Notes: generated from the letters alone by a model not told the origin. A DNA stretch of 64,000 nt from Gordius sp. MW1 (GCA_964036665.1 OZ038529.1:23198060-23262059), one strand, 5' to 3'. Shown: positions 1 to 12,340, counted from the first letter of the stretch. Made by a program: numbers and translations.

Positions 1-252
1 ATACTAGAACGAGATACTGGCAACGGGTGATTTGTGCAATAAAATTAATCAATTTACTTCTATCGCCATCTTGAGTGAGATTACTTAAAATGGGCGTTTG
101 TGGAGTTAAAAGTTGCGAAAGTTATGGAATAAAGGTTAAGGAGAACTTTAAACGATTATCTTTCCATTCATAAATTCTAAATTTAATTATACGAGACTGA
201 ATGTTAAGCCTTTAATTTGCTGACATATGCTTCAAATATGGCTGAGAACACC

Positions 253-423
253 CATGGGCGTAGCCAGCATTGGAATTAGAAGGGGGCAATAATGATTTAG
301 GGAGGGGCAAAATGATCATTTTGCAAAAGTTTAGCCACAATTTTGAATAAATTTCAACAAATTTTTGGATTTAGAGGGGATAGCCGTCCCTCCCTGCCCC
401 CTCCCCCCCCGGCTAAGCACATG
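253..423 (+). mobile_element. MITE family 1 copy (CATGGGCGTAGCCAG ends)
   Basis: Starts with CATGGGCGTAGCCAG and ends with a degraded GGCTAAGCACATG. The inside has the family hallmarks: a GGGGCAATAATGATTTAGGG-like block, AT-rich centre, and TTTAGAGGGGATAGCC before a C-run. It lies left of the last helicase exon that I can see. Confidence 0.8.
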
Positions 424-776
424 ACTTACTGTTCGTCATTCTATCGTATTATTATTAGTGTAAAAGCTTTCCTACAATTATGACTATATTTCCCTAAAAA
501 TTATGTCCACGTACGCCATAGTCTCAAGTAGAATAGGATAGGGTACATGGTATTTTTTACATATTGAAAGTTTGGCAAGAGCATCACTGTGTTTACAAAA
601 GGGTGAAACAAAAATTTAAGTGCATTTCCCTAGCTACTACAAACTTAGAATCCACCAAAAAATTTTATTTTCTTTAAAAAAAGTTAGGGTGATTCTCTCA
701 ATAACAAACGACATTTCCCCCCCCCCCAAAAAAAAAAAACAAATTTTTTTTTTAAATTTTTTAAAAAAGTCTATAC

Positions 777-3700
777 GTGTGCCAAATGATCGCTGCCGGG
801 CACGGGGGCATATTTAAGTTTGATGTCTCGGAGGTTCGAACCCGAACCCCCGGCACCCTCTTGATTGTCGGTCCCGAGTCCGTACAACCCACCCACTCGG
901 GCCGTGGGGAGAAGGAGGCTTCGATTGTGACTCATGGCGGCGGCCAGGGTGATCACGTGACCGGGGCACCGAAAAAAGGAAGCCCAAGCCATGGCTAATG
1001 AGAGGCGAGGATGACACGCGACCCCCACCAGGCGTTGTCCCAAATGCGTTAAACTAATATATAGATTTATTAAAATTTCCATTTAACAAGTGCCAATATC
1101 TTTATTAAAATTCTTGTAGTGCTACCTTAATGGTATAAGAAAGGCAAAATTATTATAAAGTTTCAAAAAGTTCGGCAAAAACTATTTTCGCTGGTAAATA
1201 CAGGTATAAAATGATGAAAAATTGAGTGTAACTAAAATTCAGCCATTATATATACAAATAAATATAATTTAAATCCTTGACTTTCAACTTACATAAAAAA
1301 ATTTATATCAGGAATAATATGGCGAAAAACGGAGTTTTAACAGAAACCCTTTTACATAAGGCACGATTCAGTAGTGTATACAAAACCATTCTAATTGTCG
1401 TATACAATTATAAAATCAACACACATATATATATATACATATATCGCATAGTGTTGTTAAAACGGCCAGGTTTGGTTTGGTAGACCTTAGGTTTTAGTCC
1501 ACTAAACATCAAAAAATCAAAGATTTATTGGTCTGTTTTTCTTAGTCGCATAAATAAACTAAAGGTTTGGCCAAAAAACCTTTCGGTCTATTTATGTTGA
1601 GTTGACTAAAACCAAAGGTATTATAAAATAATACATATATTGGCTCTTTCTTCACCTATGTATTAGCCGCATTCTCATCTTTTTTCAAGCAAAAAACAAC
1701 GACCTAATTCAACTGTCATCCAAAATTTTCATTTTTCAATGTAAATTTAACCATAACATACTTTTCATTTTGGTCCAAAAATCCCAATTCATCACGTAGT
1801 ATAGTAAGAGCAGCTTTTATAGCTTCTTGCGTAGGTGGAACTATGAGAGAGCTCAAAAAATCTTCGGCCTTGCAACCTAGCACGGGGTTTGTTTGGCTAG
1901 TGGACCCGGGCGGGCCAAATGTGCTAGAGATCAACTTTGCTTCCAAGATTATAGTTTCCAACGGTATTCTAAGCAAAGGCCGAAATTATTAACAAAATAT
2001 TTAAGACACGAAGCTCAAAAATTATTAACAAAATAGTAGTCAAACAAGCGAATATTTTTTTGTATAAAACAGAGAATCGGCATGACTATTATTAAATAGC
2101 ATTCAATAGCAATATCAAAATGTTTTCCAACTTTTATTTATTTCATTTATTTTCATAAAATACGTAATTCTTGGCTATAAATTATCTTATTCGACTATTT
2201 CCTATTCAAAATTAAAATCTTTGAAAATTTGTAACCTCAAGATTTCTGGTACGGGATGATCTGGGAGGGTGTTGTAAAATTCTCGACTAAACAGATGATA
2301 AGACTTTCCGGGTCGAACCCTTCCGGCCCGACCCTGACGTTGGCGTATGTTGGATTTAGACGCCCACACCATATCCAAGTAACTCACACCCGTCTCCGTA
2401 TTATACCTGCGATGTTCCGAAAGGAACTTAATATTACATATAATCGATTATACTTAAAATCGGTTTATTTCCCATTATTTTACATGTTATATTCGAAGGC
2501 CAATAACCATGAGCGTAGCCAGCATTGGAATTAGAGGGGGCCAATAATAGGGAGTGGCAAATGATCATTTTTTGAAATTTTAGCCATAATTTTAATAAAT
2601 TTCAACAAATTTTCGGATTTAGAGGGGACAGTCGCCACTTTTTGCCCCCCCCCCCGGCTACACCCATGCCCATACTACTATAGATTGACGAACAACTTCT
2701 TTTGATATTAAAACTTGTAAAGTAACATAGTCGGCCATGATGAGTTTTTCCTATATGTGCACTTGTGCAGTGAAACTGACAAGTTGCAACAGTTATGGGG
2801 AAGAAAGATTAATGAAAGCATTCAAGGTTTATACCTTTGCGTAAGTAAGTTTAACATTCGTTTATTCAACAGAATGAATGCGCTTACTTCATTAATACAA
2901 CATATGCATGAGCGTAGCCAAGGGGGGGGGGGCTGCCCCCCTCCCCCTAAATCCAAAAATTGTCCTAAATTTATTAAAAATTATGGCTAAAATTTCAAAA
3001 AATGATCATTTTGCCCCCCTCTAATCCCAATGCTGGCTACGCCCATAAACATATGTGTCAAAGCTGGCTGCCTTAACCCTTACGTAATAACTATATCAGC
3101 TGTTCGCCAGTATGATACATGTTATTAGTGGATGGTTGAAATACAGTCGTCAAAAATATTGGACTTCAGGTCGTCGATATGAGATATTTGACACCGTACA
3201 TTTTCAAAGACTATAACCTATTTAAGTTTAATTATAATTGTTCGAGTTTAAAATTATATAAATACCTTTGTTTGTTATTTAAAAGTTAGTTTTATGTGGC
3301 ACTTTTCCTATTTATGCAATTTGAAGCATCAATTAAAACTATTTTGAGCATAGGTGTTTGGAGTAGTATTGCAGACGAATGGGTTTAGCTTGGCCGACCT
3401 TTGGTTGTTTAACTAAACTTAACAGTCGAGTCTGGTCTGTTTTTCAAATTTTGAATAAGCCTAGTGGTCGAATAATAAAAAAAGACCTAAAAATCTTTGG
3501 TCTGTCGAATAGATAGGGAGGGTAACGGACGGACAGACAGACGGACGGACAGACGGACGGACAGACGGACGGACAACAAAAAACGAGCCCATAAATTGCA
3601 TAGCAATTAATAAAGGCCAACCAAACAAAACCCAGCTGCTTTTACAACACTAGTTCAAACTTATAATTTTCTTTTTATATATGTCTGGAGAGGGCTGTAG

Positions 3701-6700
3701 GTTTAAATCATTTTAGTGTTTGTAAAAAAATCTACATAACCCAGAATCCGTTGTTACATTAAAGTGATCTATTAAGAAAACTGGGAAGTAATAAATGTCA
3801 TTAGCCATGTCGATCTTTGGTTATTATTGCCACACCTACACGCTAAAATTGCAAGATTTACTCATAATACTATTGATTTTTTTCACTATTTATTTATTAA
3901 TTTATTTATTAATTTATTTTATTTACTTATTTAATTAATTTATTTATTGTTTACTTGTTTTCTTTGGCTAAACCCGAATCGACAACGTAAACAACGTCGT
4001 CTATAGTGACAGCAGTTTCAGTTATATTAGTGGACAATATCACTTTCCGGCCCGGTAATTTTCGGGCCGGAGTAAATATTTTGGCTTGTTCTTCTTGGCT
4101 CAGGCTAGAATGCACAGTAAATACGTGCATGGGAGGAACTAGAAAAATACGTATATAAACATAAAACACACTAGCGAATAGATCCTGTAGTGTTGTAAAA
4201 AGGGCTCGGTTTTGCTTGGTCGACATTTGGTTTTAGTCGACTAAACATGAACAAAAGACCAAGGTTTTTGGTTTCTGTTTTTCTTAATCGACCTCTAGGC
4301 TTAGTCGAAATTTGTAAAAACAGGCCAGAGTGTTAGTCTTACTCTTAGTTATACCGAAGGTCGATCAAACAAAACCCAGCCGTTCTTACAACACTAATAT
4401 ACAGGATTTTAACCCTCAAAATTGGTTATACAATCTATTTATCCTCTCTAATGCATAAAAACGAAGAAACGATGGTATTCAAAAAGGTAATAGTTTCCGT
4501 ATGTTATAATACCCCGTTTAGAGGAGTTTTTGCTATTTCTGTACTGCACCCTATTCCAATACTCTAAGTCATCCCTAACTTTTTTAATTTCGCTCCAACC
4601 CGGCAAAAAGGCCAAGACGGCCCCATTGCCTCCTTCACTTTCATGGATGTGAGTTATAGTTTGAACGAACAGTTTAGAATCCAGCCTCGGGATTGTGGTC
4701 TGGGCGGTGCCGCATTTTTCCACATTTTTAACCATTTCCCGACTGTCCGATAGCTTTAAAAATAATTTTTCCAAATTTATAATTATTTACAAAAAAAACA
4801 AATTATTTGGCTGAATTTGGAAGGAAATTCACTTGGGTAGATTTTGTAGTGGGCTGAGTTGGTTTTTGAGCTATGAGTTGACATACCTCGGGGAGGTAAA
4901 AGGATTCTACAGGGAACATGCGGCCTTTGACGTTTATTATGGGACAATTGCCGAAATATCTAAGTCGTGGTAAAAATATGGAAAAAATTAACGTATATTT
5001 AACTTTTCAGAAAAATGAGATTAATTTAAAAAATATTTGAAAAAATGTATCAAAAACAATAAAGTTTAAAGTGTTTTATGAAAAACTGAGGGGCAAAGTC
5101 AGAAGCATATATCTACAAGTTTTGAAAGGTTAAACGATGTAAAAATCATAGCTCTTCGTTAATTTCTACTAATTTTAGTGGCAAACGTAAGACAAACAAA
5201 TTTTGAAACCTTAAGTTACATAAATATTAATCAGAAAAAATAATTTTATTATTAAACAATATTTAAAAAATAATATTTTAAAAATTTTTAAAAAATGCAA
5301 ACCTGGAAAATTTTTCCGTATTTATAGTGGCGCTCATCAGAATGACCCGTAAGGTGGGGTTTCGTTGGGTAACGCCCTTTAAAACGGCCATTAAGAAATC
5401 GGTCAACACGTCGTGTTCGTGAACTTCGTCTACGATCACGTGACTAACACCTGGATCGACCGAGGAGATCACGTGATACAATTTGGATAATAGAAAATAA
5501 AATATATTGCCCATTTGTACCTGAATTTATAGAGACCCCAAGTCAGGATAAGTCCCCGTAATAAAAGTCCACAAAAACTGTCCAGGTCTATAAAAGAGGA
5601 GACATGGGCGTATCCAGGATCTGAATAAAGGGGAGGGAAGCAATAATGAATTAAAAAGGGGCAAAATAATAATTTTTCGAATTTTAACCATATTCATTAA
5701 TAATAAATTTCCATTTTTCTGAACTTGAGGGATAGGAAGGGGCATATGCCCCTGCCTCCCCCTAGCTACGCCCAATAATAACTACCCTGATATATCTATA
5801 CAAATCAACATAAACAATTCTCCCTTATTAAAAGAAACAAAGGGTTGGGGGGGACTTGTTTAGAACTGATTTTGTAAGTCCTGTACATACTAATTTCGTC
5901 AAAATAAACGTAAACTCTCTCTGGGAAAACGCTAAGCAATAGTTTTGTCCAAAAGGAGATTAAAATTTCGTTATGGTTTAATTCAAAGTTTGGTACTAAT
6001 AAATTTTTTTAAGAATTCAACAACACTGCGATTAGAAACCAAAGAAAGTGACATGGACGTTAAAGGGGACCCCAAGAAAGCCTCATTTAAAATAGCTACA
6101 ATATAATAAGTCGATTGTTTCGAAAGATTAACTTTCTAACCTTCGTTAGCATATTATTTTAAATTCAATCAATATTAATAATACTATAACGACCAAAACG
6201 TTTCCCAATCATTGTCCTGTCCATTTTTAAACAGCATTTTAGACTTTTAAAAATCCGATCCTAATATCAAAACTTAAAAAATATATTAATATTAATTTTG
6301 TTTTTTCAAATTTTTAAGTCAAGATAAAAATAAAATTAAGAGGGGGGGGGGGCACAGGGGGAACATTTACCCAGGAGGTCGGGATTTTGTTGTAGCTTGC
6401 GCAACAGTATGCCGGGCGTACAAAATAGGATGGGAGCTTGGTGGACTTCGCGGGGCACCTTTTGGAACAGTCTCACGTGGAAACCCACGTGATTCCAGCC
6501 CGGTGCGGCCCGATCACCTGATTCCACGTCGACGGTCAGCTGATCGTCAGCCGGTCGGCGGGAGGGGTGCAAAACGCTGTGGTCTTCGTCACCCATTTCG
6601 TAAGCCAGGCGCCGGGCCAAGGAAATGGCGCTAATTCGGCGAGGCTGAGTAACTAAAAGGGCGCAATCTACGGCCCGGCCCCGTTCTATCGCCCATTCTC

Positions 6701-8692
6701 GAAGGTATTGGGGCATTTGAGTCGATTTCCCCGAACCCGTGTCCCCGCACAAAACGACTACGGGGTTTGCCGCGACAATTTCCAGAATTTCGTCACTATC
6801 CGCGTTATATTTTTACGTTATTAAATCAAATTTATCGACTAGTACATCATATGAAAAATGCGCTTTTACTCCGGCGATATTGGCTGAGAGTGGGCAAAGG
6901 ATATAAATTATTTTTCTTAAAGTACCCTATGATGCATTATTTATGCGTTATTAAAATCAAATTTATCCAAAACTATATCATAAAAAATTTGATTTCCTCA
7001 TGGCGGCCTTTCTCCTCCTGCCATAATGGTCAAGAATCGGCAAAGTACTTAAAATTATTATTTTTCTAACGTTAATGAAGTTCCCTAGGGTCTTAAACTT
7101 TAAACAACCTTAATAACTTGATCGTTATTTTAACACGCCTGTCTCGTTTGAAAGGTAAAAAGATAGAGGGCTTTGGAGGTCGTTTTAACTTAAGAATGAC
7201 ATCAAAACTATAAAGGCTAGATCGCAATTAACGCGAAGTTAGTTAAATAATAACTAACGTTAGGCCATAAGGAATTTATAAATTGGGCGGGGTCTATTCA
7301 GGATTTTAATAGGGAGGGGCACGACTCCTTTATGCCCCACCCCCAGCTATGTCCATCTATCAAAATTAAAGTCAAGGTTTATGCTATCAATAACAGATGA
7401 GAGATAATTTGTTACTAAATACTGCACCATTTCTATCAATGATTGCGATGTGCGATCATTAATGAAAGAAGTGCACTACTTCTCTAAGTATGAGAGGGTC
7501 ATAATAAAAATTTAGTTACCGTTTCAAAGCAATGGGTAGGGATTGACGATTTCGATATATATTGACTTGTTCATTATCTCGGTTTCCGGGATTATGTTCC
7601 ATACTTTGAGATAGGGTAGACTGCCACTTGTGGAAAAGTTGGGCATTTATAACTTCTCTACGCTTAGCATCTAGGCTAGTTAAAATCTGACCATTGATTA
7701 TGTTTTTAACTTTATTAACACTTCGAGATGTACCCTCACCACTAACAAATTCTCTAAACATACCATCTTCAATTTCCTTCAATGCTTCTGAATCTTCTAT
7801 TAATAGTTAATATTTAAAAGAAAACTATCAATAGCACACGTTATCACACAAAAAGTTATCTTAAAAAGTCTTAAAATATTACCATCAGTCAAAAGCTGGC
7901 TCAATTTCATGGGTCCTGTGGGTTTATGAAAGGTTTTAAATGGTTGAGTTTTAATGGAAGATTCTAGACGTTTGTATTCACTTGTAATAAAGTCAATTTG
8001 ACTAGCCAGAGTGGGTTCAACCCAAATTGGACTCGGTGGATTTAATCGAGCTAATATGGGTGCCATGTTTTTGAGGACTGTTCCTGCATTTAAATCTGGT
8101 TGGTCATCTTTATCAAGTACTCCCATTTCTCTCAGCTTCTCCAAAGCTGCTTTTATGTTTGAACGTTCAGCTAAAACTTTACGTGTAGACCAACTTTCAA
8201 ATGTCATTTCTTGAGGCCATTTTAAATTCAAGGTGCTTCGCCAAAGATTAACCTTAGACTTGTGGGCCTTCAATGATTTGTGAGGAATTGTGTGAATTAA
8301 AGGTTTATGATTACTGCCCATCTTATGAACCACCTTCTGGTATATGGTCACGAATGTGTTTTTTAGTCTACCTATATTTAAAAATGTATAAGCATATATT
8401 ATATTTAAGTTAGCCATAAAATCGCCTACAAATTTAATAGCTCAGTTCATAAAATTAAAAGTATATCACAAATTTATTTATACGCAATTTAAAATTCAAG
8501 GTTTAATAAGAAATATGTAATTTCATATTAAAAAAATTACCACTCGGATCAGGATTGTCATGAACAACATTCTCAGGGTTATAATCAACTTTAGGATTTA
8601 GCTGAGTGCTGTAATTTGTAACAATTTTAGCATAATGAATTAATTGTTTGCTGCCTAACTTATCTTTACAACATTGAAGCATGCTCTTTAAA
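777..8692 (-). CDS. DHX30-like: DHX30-like DEAH/RHA-family RNA helicase (partial, 3' end missing)
   Basis: Eleven exons joined in phase (high to low): 8541-8692, 7883-8371, 7520-7796, 6371-6795, 5303-5450, 4887-4959, 4513-4753, 3955-4138, 2236-2406, 1762-1968, 777-1053; about 881 codons. Order of domains: a degenerate dsRNA-binding domain ([11 protein letters not shown]...[13 protein letters not shown]), then the helicase core with GDTGSGKST (motif I), TQPRRIS (Ia), DEVH (II), SAT (III), [11 protein letters not shown] (V) and QRQGRAGR (VI), then the HA2 region ([21 protein letters not shown]). The phrases [22 protein letters not shown] and [10 protein letters not shown] match DHX30 better than DHX9 or DHX36. 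In vertebrates DHX30 acts on RNA in mitochondria and cytosol. Exon 6371-6795 has an extra charged insert of roughly 40 residues before VGFHVRL. The first exon is weakly supported; the true start and the C-terminus (OB-fold side) were not found. Confidence 0.88.
1449..1620. mobile_element. MITE family 2 copy (TAGTGTTGTAAAA ends), 3' end decayed
   Basis: Begins with ATAGTGTTGTTAAAACGGCC followed by TTTGGT...GACCTTAGGTTTTAG and ends in ACTAAAACCAAAGGT, the inverted counterpart. The terminal TTTTACAACACTA of the right end is not recognisable. It sits in an intron of the helicase gene. Confidence 0.65.
2508..2668 (+). mobile_element. MITE family 1 copy
   Basis: CATGAGCGTAGCCAGC at the left, GGCTACACCCATG at the right, same internal plan as the 253-423 copy. 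It is in the helicase intron 2407-3954. Confidence 0.85.
2907..3046 (-). mobile_element. MITE family 1 copy, opposite orientation
   Basis: CATGAGCGTAGCCAAGGG at the left and TGCTGGCTACGCCCAT at the right. The C-rich block with CTAAATCCAAAAATT comes first, so it is reversed relative to the copy 240 bp upstream. Same helicase intron. Confidence 0.85.
3362..3652. mobile_element. MITE family 2 copy carrying a microsatellite
   Basis: The right end is well preserved (GGCCAACCAAACAAAACCC then TTTTACAACACTA). The left end is more diverged but still shows GGTTTAGCTTGGCCGACCTT. Internal GTCGA and TTGGTCTGTC blocks match the copy at 4187-4397. A GGAC/AGAC microsatellite lies inside. Confidence 0.65.
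3529..3573 (+). repeat. GGACGGACAGAC microsatellite
   Basis: Tandem GGACAGACGGAC-type tetranucleotide repeats, about 45 bp, inside a MITE family 2 copy in a helicase intron. Confidence 0.9.
4187..4397. mobile_element. MITE family 2 copy, both ends intact
   Basis: Starts TAGTGTTGTAAAAAGGGC and ends CCGTTCTTACAACACTA. Subterminal inverted blocks are TTGCTTGGTCGACATTTGG and GGTCGATCAAACAAAACCC. Lies in the 374-nt helicase intron 4139-4512, so it makes up over half of that intron. Confidence 0.85.
5603..5774 (+). mobile_element. MITE family 1 copy
   Basis: CATGGGCGTATCCAGG at the left and CTAGCTACGCCCA at the right, with GGGGCAAAATAAT and a C/G-rich right third. In helicase intron 5451-6370. 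Confidence 0.8.
7284..7356 (+). mobile_element. MITE family 1, internally deleted
   Basis: Only about 73 bp: TGGGCGGGGTCTATTCAGG, AATAGGGAGGGGCA, then CCCCCAGCTATGTCCAT. Both ends are diverged and the AT-rich middle is missing. Confidence 0.5.
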
Positions 8693-9120
8693 CTACAGAT
8701 AAGTTGCAACTTGTAGAAACACTAGCAAAAACCAACTCGTCACTAATTGTATCATTATTGAAAGATCCTAAATATTTATAAATATTTCCCAGCTCAATCT
8801 TGTAGTCGACAAATATATACTAAAATTCAATAGATAATTCATATATCCTGATTTAAATAACATAATAGAATCATGACTCTGCGCGCCAATAATCTCTTAA
8901 ATGTGAATTTTAACTCAACTAATTCGGTGTTAGCTACAACACACTCAGTATGCAACGTCCCCCTTTTTAACTATATATTTGGATGTTATTATGATAATAA
9001 ATTGTATATAGATACCTCTAAAATCCATTTTGTAAGACCCGGCCGGGCCTCATATTTAAAGGTGTAAAAATTCAGGCTCGCTGTCTGAAATTATAATTAA
9101 AGAAATCAAAAATAATTATT
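8693..9120. other. Upstream of the helicase exons; no exon resolved
   Basis: The 5' end of the helicase gene should be here or further right. No in-phase exon with family similarity was found. Short open frames exist on both strands but none resembles a protein I know. Confidence 0.4.
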
Positions 9121-9286
9121 GGCGTAGCCAGGCCCCCCCCCCCCCTCCCCCCATTAATTTACGAGAAAAAAAATTTCAATGCAAAGACTTTGAAAAATGA
9201 AAAATTTGATGTTTTGCTCCCCTCTAGTTGAACTTTTAAACGTTTTGCCCCCCCCCCCCCTAATTCAAAACCTGGCTACGCCCATG
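9121..9286. mobile_element. MITE family 1 copy with long C-runs
   Basis: GGCGTAGCCAGGC at the left, CCTGGCTACGCCCATG at the right, with two C homopolymers. A further isolated end fragment (GGGTGGCTACGCGCCTG) lies near 9787-9803. Confidence 0.8.
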
Positions 9287-9899
9287 ATAGGACGTTTTCA
9301 TCTACATCATTATTTAGGGTGACATCTATAGATTATATTCAAATGAATTAAAAATTTTGTATATATTTATATAGGATAGGAAAGGTAACCATATACTTAT
9401 TTTGATAGTCAATGCTCTTAGGTTTGGATATGTGTATATTTTGCCTACATATGCTCAATTAACAACTTATAAAATAACCATAATATTTATAACAATTGAA
9501 ATAAATATGAAATTAATTACTAAATTAACAATCGAGTAGTTAGCTACTTACAAGCAATGGAAGGGTCTGGTGTTTTCACGGCGAGAAAATGTTCAAACAA
9601 ATTCTTTCATAGAAATTTGCACAATAGAATTCGGAAATATTTTGTCCAACAATTAATTAAATGAAATATATATATTTTGTTTCCAGGTGTTTTTAAGTGT
9701 CTTAAAATCTTTTATGCAGCTATACTATCATAAAATTTAACCCATTTAATTTATTTATTAATGGAATTTTTTTCAAATTTTGGCCAAGGGTGGCTACGCG
9801 CCTGTTGCAGTCACATTATATTAGCTTAGTTACATAAGAATGCTCTCTTAATTTAATTTTGTCAATATATTGAATTAAATTTTATCGATTGGAATATAT

Positions 9900-9972
9900 G
9901 GGGGATTAGTTCATATGGTAGAGCGCTCGCTTAGCTTGCGAGAGGTAAGGGAATCGATGCCCCTATCCTCCA
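9900..9972 (+). tRNA. tRNA-Ala (AGC)
   Basis: A 73-nt cloverleaf. The acceptor stem GGGGGAT pairs with ATCCTCC (one G-T), discriminator A. The D arm is TAGTTCATATGGTAGAGC. The anticodon stem CTCGC/GCGAG is perfect around loop TTAGCTT, giving anticodon AGC. The T stem AGGGA/CCCCT has one mismatch and the loop is ATCGATG, as is usual for animal tRNA-Ala. It is followed by ATTTTTTA, a pol III terminator. No intron. Confidence 0.95.
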
Positions 9973-10072
9973 ATTTTTTATTGAATTGATTAAAAAAATT
10001 TATAATTTTTATTTATATAATTATGAATTGTTTATAAGCTTAAATTATTATTGTTTAAAACTCTACAACATA

Positions 10073-10150
10073 AAGCTAGGGCGTCCTCCGCTGCGCATTG
10101 CATCTCCCACCCGTGCAATGCGCAAAATACACTAGGGTTACCGCCTACAT
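10073..10150 (+). mobile_element. RTE LINE 5'-end fragment
   Basis: AAAGCTAGGGCGTCCTCCGC, then GCGCATTGCATC..CCCGTGCAATG and AATACACTAGGGTTAC, matches the 5' region of the RTE elements at 12884-16560 (reverse complement near 16370-16440) and at 45480-45550. It lies 100 bp downstream of the tRNA-Ala gene and no LINE coding follows. Confidence 0.8.
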
Positions 10151-10662
10151 AACAAAGGTGGTTTCGGACAAATACATGAGAAGAAGATGAGATATGTTTA
10201 ACATAGGACATTTCAGAAACTTAAATTGAATTCCAATAAATTTAGACAAGCTCTTAATTAGATCATAAATTATGACTTTCTTAACCTTACATGTTGCTAG
10301 AGATTCTAGTTCTCATAGGTTTAAATGTCTACCAAAGCTTATCATTAACTAGGAATTTCTTTAACTTATTATGATTTGTGTATCTATGCCAATAAACTAA
10401 AAAGATATTGAACAAAATAAGAAATTTATATAACTAGTTTGTAAAAAAGGACTGGCATAGATATGTTCAAAGTGAGGAACTAGGATCAGGAGCTAGAAAT
10501 TTATAGAGCAGATGAAGGGCCAAAGTATCCACTTTTTCAAAAAAAATTATTCTTAATTTATGTATTACCAACAATAAGTCGAATGCTTATTAATTTAAAT
10601 CCAAAAAAATAGTCTGAACCATTAAACAGGCTTCATCAAAAACAATCAATAATAGGTAATCT

Positions 10663-11029
10663 CATGGGCGTAGCCAGATTTGAATTAGGGGGCGGGGGCA
10701 GATTTAAAAAAAAATTTTCCTGCGAGCAAAAAAAAAAGGTCTCGACCATCCAAATCCAAAAATTTTCCTCTATAATTTTCCTGAGAGCAAAAAAAGAAGG
10801 TTTCGACTATCCAAATCCAAAAATTTTCCTCTATAATTTTTCTGAGAGCAAAATAAAAATAAAAAAAATGTCTCGACATCCAAAAATTTTCCTGAGAGCA
10901 AATGCAACTCCCCTAATTAAGCAGTCTTTGGCTAATTAGGGGGGGGGGGGCATATCATATTTTTATTTTTAAATTTCTAAGGGTTTTTGTATTGAAATTT
11001 TTTTTAAATTAGGGCTGCCTACGCCCATG
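10663..11029 (+). mobile_element. MITE family 1, long variant with 8-bp target duplication
   Basis: CATGGGCGTAGCCAG at the left and CTGCCTACGCCCATG at the right. Flanked by GGTAATCT on both sides (10655-10662 and 11030-11037), an 8-bp target duplication as in hAT elements. It is longer than its relatives because a block of about 65-70 bp (GAGCAAAAAAAGAAGG, TCGACTATCCAAATCCAAAA) is repeated about three times inside. Confidence 0.9.
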
Positions 11030-11385
11030 GGTAATCTGAATAAAATTTTATGTTTTATATTCCTATTTTTACAAATCCTTATCATACAAACCGTATTTGA
11101 ATGTATATAAATATAAGATACTAAGCGTGGACACCTGAATCTTTCATACCTCAACAAAATTACAAAAGAAATTTGTGTATATTAAACTTAGTTCACAAAA
11201 ACTAAGACATTTTTGGACGCCTACGTCATAGTTCTTTCTACAACTAGTCTTAAACTTTTAGGAGTTATATGGTTGTTTATATATGGCTTTTCAATATTTT
11301 TTTGTAACTTATTTGATGATTACATCATAATCTCTATAAACCTGAACTAGGTTCGAGTATAATGTAAATTTCTTAGCTTTAGTTG

Positions 11386-11550
11386 CATGAGCGTAGCCAG
11401 GATTGCAACTTAAAGGGGCAATAATGCTTTAGGGAGGGGCAAAATAAAATTTTTAAGAATGTAAGCCATATTTATATTAAAATTTTAGAAATTTATGGAT
11501 TTAGAGGGGGCAGCCGCCATTCCCTCCCCCCCCCACTGGCTACGCCCATG
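11386..11550 (+). mobile_element. MITE family 1 copy
   Basis: CATGAGCGTAGCCAGG to CTGGCTACGCCCATG, standard 165-bp size. Flanks TTTAGTTG and TCTAGCTG are a diverged 8-bp target duplication (6 of 8). Confidence 0.88.
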
Positions 11551-11849
11551 TCTAGCTGTGGGTGTCTCGATGATGCCAAAGATTTTTTGTGAATAAACTT
11601 CAACCTCTATGCATCACTGTGTGTACATTTTATTTATATCGTCAGAGTAATAAATTAATGAATAATAGAATATATAAACGGAGGAGCAATGTTAAGATAA
11701 AAAATGCTATTAGCGCCATTATTAATTTTATAAACGCAGTTTCTCGTTTTGAATCCTTTATTTTAATAAGTCAAAATGTACGATTGGGTTATACAATATA
11801 AGTCAATAAGGAATCAGATAAAGTTTCTCGATATATATAAAAGTATGGA

Positions 11850-12340
11850 ATGGACGATGGCCGTGGAGAAGCGGTGTTCGCGTAACCAATCGGTTAGAAT
11901 GAGGGACGTCTACGGTTAACAAATAAGGTATTGAGTTAGGGCCGTTTGATACTTCGTGGACAATCGCAGTTACTAGCAGAGAAGAAGAGAATAATACGAT
12001 TCCGTCTACGGCGAAAGGAAGGTATCGGATTAAGGAACGTTTGGCTCTCGTTAGATAATTGCCGCTGGACCCCCGTGTCTAAAATGAGGAATAAACATCT
12101 CCCCCCGCAGGACTAACGTGTCCTGAACGCAAAATAAATAACTCCTCTAGCAGGACTAAATAATAAATTAAATAACTCCCTATAATGGTCAAATTCTCGC
12201 TATTTAAACCTTGTCGATGCTCTCCTCAATTTGCATGAGGGATGCCGACCGTTCGACGTCTGCTTCTAATTAGTGCACATCTATTCACATAACAAAATAC
12301 ATTATATTTTATTCCCGACGCTATCTCATTAGCATAGGCT
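11850..12340. other. GC-richer non-coding block, origin unknown
   Basis: Composition is clearly more balanced than the surroundings (for example ATGGCCGTGGAGAAGCGG, CGTTCGACGTCTGC). All frames carry stops and I see no protein similarity. It could be a solo LTR or other repeat, but I could not define ends or a target duplication. Confidence 0.3.

Noticed and set aside
2256-2534. Plus-strand 92-codon frame
   Set aside because: Antisense of the helicase motif VI exon plus a MITE end.
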